Of a DNA stretch of 10,468 nucleotides, positions 1-7,070 are shown piece after piece. Numbering within the stretch: the stretch's first letter is position 1; every line of letters begins with the position of its first letter. Both the position numbers and the translations under genes were made by a program. The DNA is from Arachnopeziza araneosa (taxonomy: Eukaryota > Ascomycota > Leotiomycetes > Helotiales > Arachnopezizaceae). The DNA lies in the NCBI GenBank assembly GCA_003988855.1, contig QYAI01000292.1, positions 1 to 10,468 of the forward strand, given 5' to 3'. The notes under the pieces were generated by a model, which saw only the letters and a list, made by a program, of their open reading frames with translations, was not told the DNA's origin and ran no database searches.

Positions 1-218
1 CTAAAACCTCGTCCGGATTAAAAGAAACTAGTCTAGTTGCTCTGAATCTACTTTGAATTGTACTCGAGCTATATGTAGCTAGTCGAGCTTGCATATATAT
101 GTTACGATCGCAAGATGATTACCCGAGGCCTATGCTAGGAACCGAGCTGCGGTCACGAGGCAAAGGCCTGGACCCAATAACTCATCACTGCACAGGTAAA
201 CTAATGAACGACCATGAC

Positions 219-232
219 TAGTCACGTGACTA
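219..232. promoter_or_regulatory. 14-bp perfect palindrome centred on a CACGTG E-box
   Basis: TAGTCACGTGACTA reads the same on both strands and contains CACGTG at 223-228, the core site of fungal bHLH regulators of the Cbf1/Pho4 class. It lies about 95 bp upstream of a TATA box and 465 bp upstream of the 801-codon gene, so it is a plausible upstream element of that gene. A second CACGTG is at 503-508. The palindrome is read directly; the bHLH assignment is inference from the motif. Confidence 0.5.
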
Positions 233-242
233 AGAATGGTCA

Positions 243-265
243 CCCATGGTCAGGGCGACCATGGG
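243..265. repeat. inverted repeat, 9-bp perfect arms
   Basis: CCCATGGTC (243-251) and GACCATGGG (257-265) are exact reverse complements separated by five bases. With the flanking palindromes it forms a dense symmetrical patch upstream of the TATA box at 320. It could bind a dimeric regulator or form a small hairpin. No factor is assigned. Confidence 0.55.
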
Positions 266-278
266 CGAGGGTCTCTCG

Positions 279-293
279 GGGTCACGGTGACCC
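279..293. repeat. inverted repeat GGGTCAC-G-GTGACCC
   Basis: Two 7-bp arms are exact reverse complements around a single central G. It sits 14 bp downstream of the previous inverted repeat and about 27 bp before the TATA box. The half-site GTCAC/GTGAC also occurs in the palindrome at 219-232 and at 239-243, so the patch may be a multi-site operator for one dimeric protein. The symmetry is seen directly; the function is inferred. Confidence 0.5.
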
Positions 294-319
294 AAGGAGA
301 CCAGGAGTACGGGAAGCTC

Positions 320-327
320 TATATAAG
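320..327 (+). promoter_or_regulatory. TATA box of the 801-codon gene (putative)
   Basis: TATATAAG follows the cluster of palindromes and precedes a CA-rich stretch that could hold the transcription start near 350-370. The ATG at 697 would then have a leader of roughly 330-350 nt unless a 5' UTR intron is removed. I could not define such an intron with confidence. Confidence 0.45.
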
Positions 328-696
328 ACTTGGTCCACGACCATTAGATAGGAGCTTCGTGCTCAACTCAAATAAAGTATCTGACTACTTGGTAACAAGC
401 TACAACAACCACATATCATTGCGTCAACGTGACTATCTCAGTACCTCGCGCTACCCAGAGAAAGCAACCGTTACACTAGGTAGGTAGGTGGCGCACTTGT
501 CTCACGTGATAAAGGTTAGCGGTGAGTCCCTGCGAGCCCTTTCTACCAATTACCAGGGATCATGTCAACAGCCTCACCTTCGTAGGTTGTATGTTGAATG
601 CAAGTTGACCTTGACACAGAAATTGAGTTTGATGGTTCGTAACCTTCTCAATACCAACGGCACGATCAGCAGCAGCATTTCACTCCCATCTCCAAA

Positions 697-3102
697 ATGG
701 CCAGCGCCCATACCAACGACCCAAGTGCAGACAAAGATCAGCAGGATATGTTTAGTTACTTTGCCTCCCTTGGCCTTCCGATGCCAAGTTCAATGCCCAC
801 TCCGGCAGAAGTCCAGAGAGAAGCTCGGGAGCGATCAACAGCTATTTTATTGGGGTGGAACAAGCTGCGAGGGATCCTCGAAAGACATGAAGATCTGCTA
901 CGCAAACGGTGGACGAAGAAGACAAAAACACAGCGAACGAACATTCTACGACAAGCTTGGCCAATAATTCCTTCCCATCATCGACCAGATTATGCAGCTT
1001 GGCGTAAGGGGGGTTCGAAGCTTATGTCTATTGGAACCACATCCAGAGAAGCGTACCTTTGGCCATATATCAATGTCGAGGACTTGGTCAAGGGCAAGTC
1101 CTTACTTCTCTTCCTCAACTCGAGGGGCCGATGGCCTCCATATACCTTTGCCCATACAGACTATGAAGCAACCAGACTAGGCCATGTTAGCGGTGCTACC
1201 ATGCCTGCATTCCTTAATCTTCACACGATGCTTTTGGATGGAGAAGTAGTCGAAACTTATGGGCGCCTTGTTGCTTGGGACGATGATGAGAACGCAATGG
1301 TGAGAATGTTTACCGGTCATGAGTATCAGCCAGGCGAGGCGCTTCTGATTCTGGAGATCCAGCAAACGATAATGCATTTCCTCGTAGAATGTTGTCACAT
1401 TATTCTTCACGACTTCGTCTCAAATGCTTTAATCGCCGAAGCACCTATCAAATCAGAGCCTCCTCCAATCAAGAACGGTTTGGAATGGTCAACTTGGGCT
1501 TCTATCGCTACAGAAGCTCCCTACCGTGTTCCTGCTCAACTTGATTTTCACGGGCTTAAGTCTCTAATTACTGCCAAACGCAGCGATGCCAAAGATTATA
1601 TACGAGCCTTGAGAGAAGATCCCGATTACTTTGCAGGCGTTGTGGGAGACTGGGGTGAGCACCGACAGGAGCAGTTGCTGGATATCAACGGTGTTCGCCA
1701 TCCAGTGCTAGGGAAACCATTGTTTTGGGATCGAGTTATACGCAACGTTGTTACGGAGGCGTATGGGTCCTTGATTACCTGGGATATAATCAGTGAGCAG
1801 CTTAGTCAATTGGTCACTTTTCAGGAGAAGTACTCGCATGTCATCTCGCCGCAGAAGTCGCTTCCACCGGAATATCTCAAAGCACTATTGACTCTCAGGT
1901 ACACGCTTGGCCAAGCTAAGAATAGTCCAATTTTAAACCTCAAAACTGGAATTCATGCCTCTCCTCCTTTCCGCTCAACCTGGGTCAGAGAGCCCCACAT
2001 ACGAGGGTCCAGCATCATTCGATTGAAAACTAAGAAGGGTATGGACTACCTGATGTGGCTCTTCAACAGTCTTTGGGCAGATGGTCAACTCCACCTATTA
2101 GGTCTTCCTGGACTTATGGATGAAATTGAGAATACGATAAGTGATCCCAAAGAGGATGCAAAACTTTCACCTTGGGTTGCACGAATATTTTCCGACCTTG
2201 GTTTAATTGCGCGAGTACAGCATGAGTTGGATATCTATCAGCCGTGGGCTTCCAATTTTGACGATGAATTCATCGAATACGAGGCCGGAATCGAGGAGAG
2301 CTTTCTGCAGCAATTTGCTACAGCTGCAGATGTGGAGCGCAACATCAAAGGGCTATCAATGGCCGATCTAGGGGAGCCTACCAATGGCCGTTTCTACTAT
2401 CCATCTGACAAAAGACGGACAAAACAAACCACAGAGAGTATGCGAATCGCAGAACGTAATTTAGATATGTTCTGGGAGAGAGTTGATCAAAACTTTCTAC
2501 AGATGTCTGGATCATCTATAGACGAGGCTGTGCAACATATCTTCACGGAGACGTATCAGTTAGAGCGAACCCTGGAATGGGTTGAGCCCATTCATGCAGG
2601 GAAAAGCAATCTCCCGACCAAGGGCAAAAACTCTCGGCAAATCGATCTCACTCCTTCTACATCTGAGGATTTCCCTGCACGATTTGTTGTTCCTGAGGTG
2701 AAGATCAAGGCCAAGACGAGGGGCTTAGTACAAGATAATTCCGAAACCGCACCGGATACCCAGCGGCCAGAAGAAATCAGAGAGCCTCGGCCTATTTTTG
2801 CAGTCAATAATCGCGCCTTTAGAGTCTTCCAGACCTTGTTCTTTAGTGCCACTAATTCGGACCTGCCTGGCGAGATTTCCTGGAGGGACTTCCTCCATGC
2901 AATGGGAGCAACTGGATTTGCTATTGAAAAGCTCCATGGCTCGGCCTGGCAGTTTACACCTTTGACTGGTGTTGTGGAACAAAGCATTCAGTTTCACGAG
3001 CCGCACCCAGTCACAAAGATCCCTTTCCGTTATGCAAGAAGAATTGGAAGGCGTTTGAGTCGGACATATGGATGGCAAGGAGCTATGTTTAGTCTTGAGT
3101 GA
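697..3102 (+). CDS. uncharacterised ascomycete protein, 801 aa, with HicA-like C-terminal segment
   Basis: A single open exon of 801 codons starts at an ATG in good context (A at -3, G at +4). I do not know its function. The N-terminal segment (about residues 45-103) is helical and basic, with RKRW at 69-72, QAWP at 86-89 and HRPDY at 95-99, a pattern I recall from many large hypothetical proteins of filamentous ascomycetes. A central region (about 125-245) is rich in Leu and Trp. Residues 640-700 are charged and probably disordered. From about 707 to the end the sequence looks globular: WRDF (729-732), GSAWQF (748-753), FHEPHP (766-771), then an Arg-rich helix and YGW. That order resembles the HicA/dsRBD-like fold, which is inference from pattern only. 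There is no signal peptide or obvious membrane span. It lies outside the RiPP genes and in tandem with none of them, so I do not count it in the pathway. Confidence 0.85.
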   Translation: MASAHTNDPSADKDQQDMFSYFASLGLPMPSSMPTPAEVQREARERSTAILLGWNKLRGILERHEDLLRKRWTKKTKTQRTNILRQAWPIIPSHHRPDYAAWRKGGSKLMSIGTTSREAYLWPYINVEDLVKGKSLLLFLNSRGRWPPYTFAHTDYEATRLGHVSGATMPAFLNLHTMLLDGEVVETYGRLVAWDDDENAMVRMFTGHEYQPGEALLILEIQQTIMHFLVECCHIILHDFVSNALIAEAPIKSEPPPIKNGLEWSTWASIATEAPYRVPAQLDFHGLKSLITAKRSDAKDYIRALREDPDYFAGVVGDWGEHRQEQLLDINGVRHPVLGKPLFWDRVIRNVVTEAYGSLITWDIISEQLSQLVTFQEKYSHVISPQKSLPPEYLKALLTLRYTLGQAKNSPILNLKTGIHASPPFRSTWVREPHIRGSSIIRLKTKKGMDYLMWLFNSLWADGQLHLLGLPGLMDEIENTISDPKEDAKLSPWVARIFSDLGLIARVQHELDIYQPWASNFDDEFIEYEAGIEESFLQQFATAADVERNIKGLSMADLGEPTNGRFYYPSDKRRTKQTTESMRIAERNLDMFWERVDQNFLQMSGSSIDEAVQHIFTETYQLERTLEWVEPIHAGKSNLPTKGKNSRQIDLTPSTSEDFPARFVVPEVKIKAKTRGLVQDNSETAPDTQRPEEIREPRPIFAVNNRAFRVFQTLFFSATNSDLPGEISWRDFLHAMGATGFAIEKLHGSAWQFTPLTGVVEQSIQFHEPHPVTKIPFRYARRIGRRLSRTYGWQGAMFSLE

Positions 3103-3649
3103 GTCAGAAGACTGCGAGGAGTAGGATTTGGGTGCAAACAAAAGTTGCTTCTTATCAAAATTTCTACATGTGCCGAGCTTTTTGTACATTTTACGACCTG
3201 CAAACCTAATTTAATCTTAAGCTTTCTTGCTGCATAACATTTGATGTTTTAATGAAATCTCACGCCTTAGGCTAGGCAAGAATTATCCTCCGCTAAGATC
3301 TTAGGGACGTGACAAGCACCTCTTTTCACGGACATCAAAACAAAATTAAGATAGCACCATGGATTTTTTGGCAAAAACTAGGGAAGCAAGTGCAGTCACG
3401 GGTCTCAGGTAGTTAGGGTGGGTGATACTAATTCCATTTGCACCCATACAATTATTCCATAAGCAGGGTACTAAACTTAGATCATGAATATTCTTGAATT
3501 CACAACGAGTGTTACTGCGTCTGACAACTTGAGCCTTATCACTGCGTAATATCGATGACCGTATCTGTCTGAAGGCCAAGTATGAGAGTCTAGGTCCACG
3601 GTGTTAATGGTCTTGATCGAACAATTTAAATCATGTATGAAGGGACTCA
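3103..3649. other. intergenic region between converging genes
   Basis: This 547-bp stretch separates the plus-strand 801-codon gene from the minus-strand precursor gene, so it holds both 3' ends. Frames open here (for example 3346-3579 minus) show no domain, no useful start context and no recognisable motif. AT-rich stretches around 3205-3260 could serve polyadenylation. I see no RNA gene or repeat. Confidence 0.5.
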
Positions 3650-4009
3650 CTACTTGGTCTCCTCACGCTTCTTGTAGCCTCCAAAGTAATAAAGGGGACT
3701 GTCGACATCATCGGCATTATCATCTTCGCGCTTGGCAGGAGCCTCCTCGCGCTTTTTGTAGCCACCAAAATAGTAAAGAGGGCTGTCGACATCATCAGTC
3801 TCCTCCTCGTCACGCTTGTTGGTCCCGGTCAGAAGAGGAGCGGGAGCCGGCTCGCGCTTCTTGTAACCACCAAAGTAGTAAAGAGGACTGTCGATATCAT
3901 CAGTCTCCGCCTCCTCACGCCTCTCGACGGCAGGAGTCGTGGCAACGGGCGCAGAAGAAGCTTGGCAGGCGAGCCATGCTAAAATGGCAAGGGACGTGAA
4001 GGTCTTCAT
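3650..4009 (-). CDS. RiPP precursor peptide, dikaritin type (UstA-like), three YYFGGY cores, 119 aa
   Basis: The protein starts with a textbook secretory signal peptide (residues 1-20: MKTF, hydrophobic AILAWLAC, cleavage likely after ASSA). Then come three copies of DD(I/V)DSPLYYFGGYKKR at residues 37-52, 72-87 and 100-115. Dibasic Kex2-type sites flank each copy: RR 30-31, KR 65-66 and KR 93-94 before, and KKR after. Short acidic or Pro/Ala-rich spacers lie between. Signal peptide plus Kex2-delimited identical core repeats is the architecture of ustiloxin, phomopsin, asperipin and epichloecyclin precursors. The likely core is the hexapeptide YYFGGY, possibly with N-terminal Leu. The start at 4009 is chosen over an in-frame ATG at 4114 because only it places the signal peptide at the N-terminus. 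The gene has no intron and is divergent to the UstYa oxidase gene. The mature product is not known to me. Confidence 0.9.
   Translation of the reverse strand: MKTFTSLAILAWLACQASSAPVATTPAVERREEAETDDIDSPLYYFGGYKKREPAPAPLLTGTNKRDEEETDDVDSPLYYFGGYKKREEAPAKREDDNADDVDSPLYYFGGYKKREETK
3665..3712 (-). repeat. precursor core repeat 3 (residues 100-115)
   Basis: Encodes DDVDSPLYYFGGYKKR and is followed by only EETK before the stop codon, so the precursor ends just after the last processing site. KR at residues 93-94 would free its N-terminal side. Confidence 0.9.
3749..3796 (-). repeat. precursor core repeat 2 (residues 72-87)
   Basis: Encodes DDVDSPLYYFGGYKKR, 105 nt from repeat 1 and 84 nt from repeat 3. 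It is released upstream by KR at residues 65-66 and followed by the short EEAPAKR spacer. It differs from repeat 3 at seven bases, all synonymous. Confidence 0.9.
3854..3901 (-). repeat. precursor core repeat 1 (residues 37-52)
   Basis: Encodes DDIDSPLYYFGGYKKR. It is preceded by an acidic segment after the RR site at residues 30-31 and followed by the EPAPAPLLTGTNKR spacer. It differs from repeat 2 at five of 48 bases, and only one difference changes an amino acid (Ile for Val). Confidence 0.9.
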
Positions 4010-5001
4010 CGCTGCTTCTGAGTTTGGTAAGCAATTATTTATATCGTGACTTTCGTCTATGATACTAACTTGAGTGACTTTCCTGGTTATGTTTTGTATG
4101 GAGGTGCTGAACAACTTTGAAGTTCCTGATGGTGGCTCCAGCTCATTTGGGTAGGGTATTACTACTTATTGTACCTGATTTCCTCATCCTCTCTATAAAC
4201 GGATCGGTTATTGTGTGCTTTGAGTGTTTCTCAAACCGATGATCGGCAGCAGAGACATTTCCCCTCACCCTACTCTGTTGATTTGTCTTGGCCGTTTCGC
4301 TACACGATATTAAAATGCATGTAGCAAGGATTGCTTCCTACGTCAGTTTATAGGCTATACGAAGGACCTGGTCGAAAGCTTGTGGAATTTGTATTTACAG
4401 TAAGTTCCTACCGAAACCTGACCTACTATCACGAGTCACGAAGTACCAACAGATGGGTATTATGGTTTTTATTTCAGGAACACTTGATTGGCTGGTTCGT
4501 ATTGAACCAACGGCTTTTTGGCGGTGAGTTGCTACGCCTCGGTGTTACATTACCCTCTCCAACAGTGAGTGGATGAGTCTCTTAGCCTCTGTTCTTAAAT
4601 CTGATTATGATAACTTTATCAATTCTTGTTCCCAATAATAGTTTGTTTGAGTAGCCTCTATCAGCGCTGGACGATGTCTCGCCGGTCCAGGTGATAGGAC
4701 GTTACAGGGTTTATGCGCCGCGTCTGCAACTCTTAAAACCGTAACCCTGGTAGATATCTCCATATTCAAAACGTCGAGATATTGCATTTGCAGCACAAAT
4801 GATCTACCACCATAATTCTTGCCAACTTATGCTTTGTGGATGAGAGTTTCTGGCTGAAGGCGTCAACTGGAAAAATAGTAGTAAGACGTCAAATCCAAGA
4901 TCTCACAGCTCTCGTGCAATCCCCTCACGACAAAGGTGCAGATTAAATTTGAGGTGCTTCTGGAAATTCTATTTACCAAAACACGATTCACTCTGTGCAA
5001 A
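4010..5001. promoter_or_regulatory. divergent intergenic promoter region of the precursor and UstYa genes
   Basis: Nearly 1 kb separates the start codons of the precursor gene (minus) and the oxidase gene (plus), so it should carry both promoters. The minus strand has TATA-like GTTTATAGAG opposite 4191-4200 and TATAAATA opposite 4037-4044. Near the plus-strand gene, two similar motifs, AAGGCGTCAA (4857-4866) and AAGACGTCAA (4883-4892), lie 26 bp apart. Open frames at 4331-4576 (plus) and 4605-4796 (minus) look like chance: no motif and no convincing start. No non-coding RNA was recognised. Confidence 0.5.
4857..4892 (+). promoter_or_regulatory. paired CGTCAA motifs (putative regulator site)
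   Basis: AAGGCGTCAA and AAGACGTCAA match at 9 of 10 positions and start 26 bp apart, about 110-145 bp before the UstYa ATG. The second contains the palindrome GACGTC, the half-site family of fungal bZIP proteins. The repetition is seen; bZIP binding is inferred. Confidence 0.3.
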
Positions 5002-5927
5002 ATGAAGCTGTCCTTTTGGGGATGGCGCAATTATCGTCAGGTAGAAGAGGATGATTACTCCGAGACGAATGAATCCCTTCTCGAGAAAGAGAATGCCAAT
5101 ACGACTTTTCGGGAAAAGCCAGGGCGATTCCTGAAGTTTGCTCTTATAATATCTATAACCCTTAACTTCTTTCTTGTTGTCTTTGGTTTGGCATATCCTT
5201 GGAGCCAATATTCGAAGAAGAATGTATTTCAACAAATGTATTGTAAGTACCATTATATTCTGCATGAAATGTTGTACAGAACTGATTCCAAGTAGCGCCG
5301 GCGGAGGATGTGATAGAATATAGTAAACAAAATTTTGATTATTCCAGCCCTGAGATGGAAAATGACTATGCTGGACCTCCCACCCCCGAGCGCAATGCGA
5401 AATGGAGAGCCTTACATTATGTTGGTGATCACCGTCTTTCCAAATCCGAAGCCTCTCGAATTCATAATCAGACCGCTACCGCAAAACCAGGTTCAGAGGA
5501 TTATATGATCGTATTTACTGTGTTCCACGACTTGCATTGTCTTGTACGTATTGCATTTTTTTTTAAAAAATCAAAAAGACTGTTCTAACTAATTTCTAAG
5601 GATGCAATTCGACTTTCTCTTGGCTATATGAGAGATCCAAAATGGAACTCGACGTATAATCCTTATACTCTCCCCTGGCCTGAGAACTTTGCGGACGGAC
5701 TCTATAGCCCTGGACATGCTCACCACTGTTTTAATTCCATCCGCCAGTCTTTGCAGTGCTTTTCAGATGTCACGCCAGAGGTGTTTCAATACGACCCAGC
5801 AAGAGATACTGTTTTAACCAGGATGAATGTCTTACATACTTGCAGAAATTTTGACGCGGTTTGTAACTCCATTTTCTTAGCATTAGCGGGCGGCTTCGTA
5901 AAAACCTTAATTACTGATGATGAGTAG
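5002..5927 (+). CDS. UstYa-family (DUF3328) oxidase, three exons, 271 aa
   Basis: Exons at 5002-5242, 5296-5543 and 5601-5927 join in frame. UstYa-family proteins are membrane-bound oxidases that form the ether or C-C macrocycle links in fungal RiPPs. Residues 1-43 are polar and cytosolic, and 44-66 (FLKFALIISITLNFFLVV and onward) form one membrane span, putting the catalytic part in the lumen. The family hallmarks follow: YSPA at 80-83 across the first junction, HDLHC at 158-162, HAHHC at 202-206 and HTCRNF at 242-247. The two HxxHC motifs are the proposed metal-binding and catalytic elements, and both are intact. The length is normal for the family. The start is the first ATG in frame; the frame stays open further upstream but without another ATG after 4936. 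It lies divergent to the precursor, its likely substrate. Characterised members use an O2- and Cu-dependent reaction. Confidence 0.92.
5243..5295 (+). other. intron 1 of the UstYa gene
   Basis: 53 nt, donor GTAAGT, branch CTGAT at 5282-5286, acceptor TAG ending at 5295. It splits a Ser codon after its first base and restores the family-typical YSPA sequence. The nearby acceptor AAG at 5292 would leave residual TAG in the transcript and lacks that match. Confidence 0.85.
5544..5600 (+). other. intron 2 of the UstYa gene
   Basis: 57 nt, donor GTACGT, branch CTAAC at 5585-5589, acceptor AAG ending at 5600. It falls between codons and joins HDLHCL to DAIR, matching the HxLHCLxxIR pattern of the family. 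Confidence 0.88.
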
Positions 5928-6528
5928 ATACATCAATGGGCACTCGATAGGCGGTACGGAGGAGAGTATGAAACTAGGGGGCCTAGAGACGAGCAAGGAA
6001 TCTGTCGCTCAGAGGGATGTCAAAGTTGAGTTCTAACTCAATAATTGCTGTACATAGGTCCATAACTCTGTCATCCAATCCAAGTATTTTCAATCTGGCA
6101 AGAGAAGAGTGGATCCTCGCCTAAAAGGTTTATTATTTTGAAGCTATTACGTGAGAGCAATGAAGGATTCTGAACACTTAATGTCGAAACATATTGATAC
6201 AGGTACTACTCTAGGGGAAATAGCTACTATCAGAAGTGCTTCATATTCCTCACGTAACTCATACAGAATAAACTAAACGTCCGAAAGTTCACCAAGCAGA
6301 GCAACGAACACGTATTTACGGCCGCCTCCCTGCCAAATACCGGCCATGTTATGATATTCAACTTGTCATATTCAGTAATATTTATTGCTCTGCTCTGAAC
6401 TTTGGTTGATCAGAATATCACGAGTCCATTGTATACAAATCCTCATCTAGACTGGAGAACGTGGGGATTGATTTGACCCCGAAAATTGTCAAGACTGGCA
6501 GAACTGATTCCCATTTCTCTACAAGTTT

Positions 6529-6553
6529 TTTCGGAGCAAATTTCGCACCGAAA
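6529..6553. repeat. imperfect inverted repeat with TTTCGG/CCGAAA ends
   Basis: TTTCGG (6529-6534) and CCGAAA (6548-6553) are exact inverted arms. The interior GC-AAATTT-C-GC is almost symmetrical with a one-base offset. Weaker symmetry extends to AAG at 6523-6525 and CTT at 6557-6559. It may be a dimer binding site or a remnant of a mobile element end. Confidence 0.35.
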
Positions 6554-6887
6554 GAGCTTGAATCAAACATTGGTTGTGGGTTTAGCCACATAAATCTTCT
6601 ACTTAACCGGTATATTCTTCCAAACCATGGTATCATTACCCCGCTCTATCAATCTGTAAGCTGTGGGCCATAGCAACAGTACCCAGTGCTGTGCCACAAA
6701 GCTGCTTCCAGCATCATTAAATGCTGATCACTTACCTTCTAGGGCAATTCACTAGTCGAGCAAACTGATACAATTTCATAAACTAACTTTTCAACAAAAT
6801 TGCGTCAAAACCGATTTCCAGAGCTTTTGACCGGGTCTTTCGTATCACTTCGGGTTGTTTGTGGCATGTGAGCTTCAGCTTGATGGA

Positions 6888-6893
6888 TATAAA
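6888..6893 (+). promoter_or_regulatory. TATA box of the tyrosinase gene (putative)
   Basis: TATAAA lies 178 nt ahead of the start codon, a usual distance for a fungal core promoter with a leader of about 150 nt. Support is position and sequence only. Confidence 0.35.
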
Positions 6894-7070
6894 CCCGAAT
6901 CTTTCCCAAGGGATAATCCTTCGAGCTCTCAAGCTCTTGGGATGAAAAATGTTTCTATTCCAAAAGAATGTAAAGTATTCAATAGTAGATGATGAAGAAG
7001 AGATAGAGAACAAGAAAGGCGGAAGGTAAATGGACGTTATATTAGTATTAAAGATCCAAACACTTAAGAT

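Larger units (their letters stand above)
5928..7070. other. intergenic region between the UstYa and tyrosinase genes
   Basis: About 1.1 kb with no gene I can support. I looked for a second UstYa-type gene and found no HxxHC motif in the open frames. Overlapping frames at 6418-6636 (minus) and 6461-6673 (plus) share FGA(N/K)FAPK only because they cross an imperfect palindrome at 6529-6553. The right end should hold the tyrosinase promoter, with TATAAA at 6888. Several upstream ATGs lie between that TATA box and 7071, so the leader may be spliced or carry short upstream ORFs. Confidence 0.5.

Noticed and set aside
236..967. Open plus-strand frames 236-487 and 488-967 ahead of or overlapping the 801-codon gene
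   Set aside because: The first spans the palindromes and TATA box; the second overlaps the large gene in another frame. Neither shows a domain, and I found no convincing splice that would add them as an upstream exon.
2592..3189. Minus-strand frames of 131 and 154 codons under the 3' half of the 801-codon gene
   Set aside because: They are antisense shadows of a long, well-formed coding exon and show no domain.
3665..3901. Three regularly placed repeats as a possible CRISPR-like or minisatellite array
   Set aside because: The repeats keep one reading frame, differ at synonymous sites, and lie inside a signal-peptide ORF; spacers are coding too. They are peptide core repeats.
3601..3999. Plus-strand 132-codon frame rich in His, Arg and Ser
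   Set aside because: It is the antisense shadow of the repeated precursor gene; its repeats merely mirror the core units, and it has no signal peptide or domain.
4010..4114. Longer precursor starting at the in-frame ATG at 4114
   Set aside because: The added 35 residues are polar and would bury the clear signal peptide beginning at 4009.
4331..4796. Small frames at 4331-4576 (plus) and 4605-4796 (minus) in the divergent promoter
   Set aside because: They have no recognisable motif or good start and lie within the promoter region; they are most likely chance.
6418..6673. Overlapping plus and minus frames in the 5928-7070 gap as a second cluster gene
   Set aside because: Their shared peptide comes from a palindrome. 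There is no HxxHC, signal peptide or other family motif.
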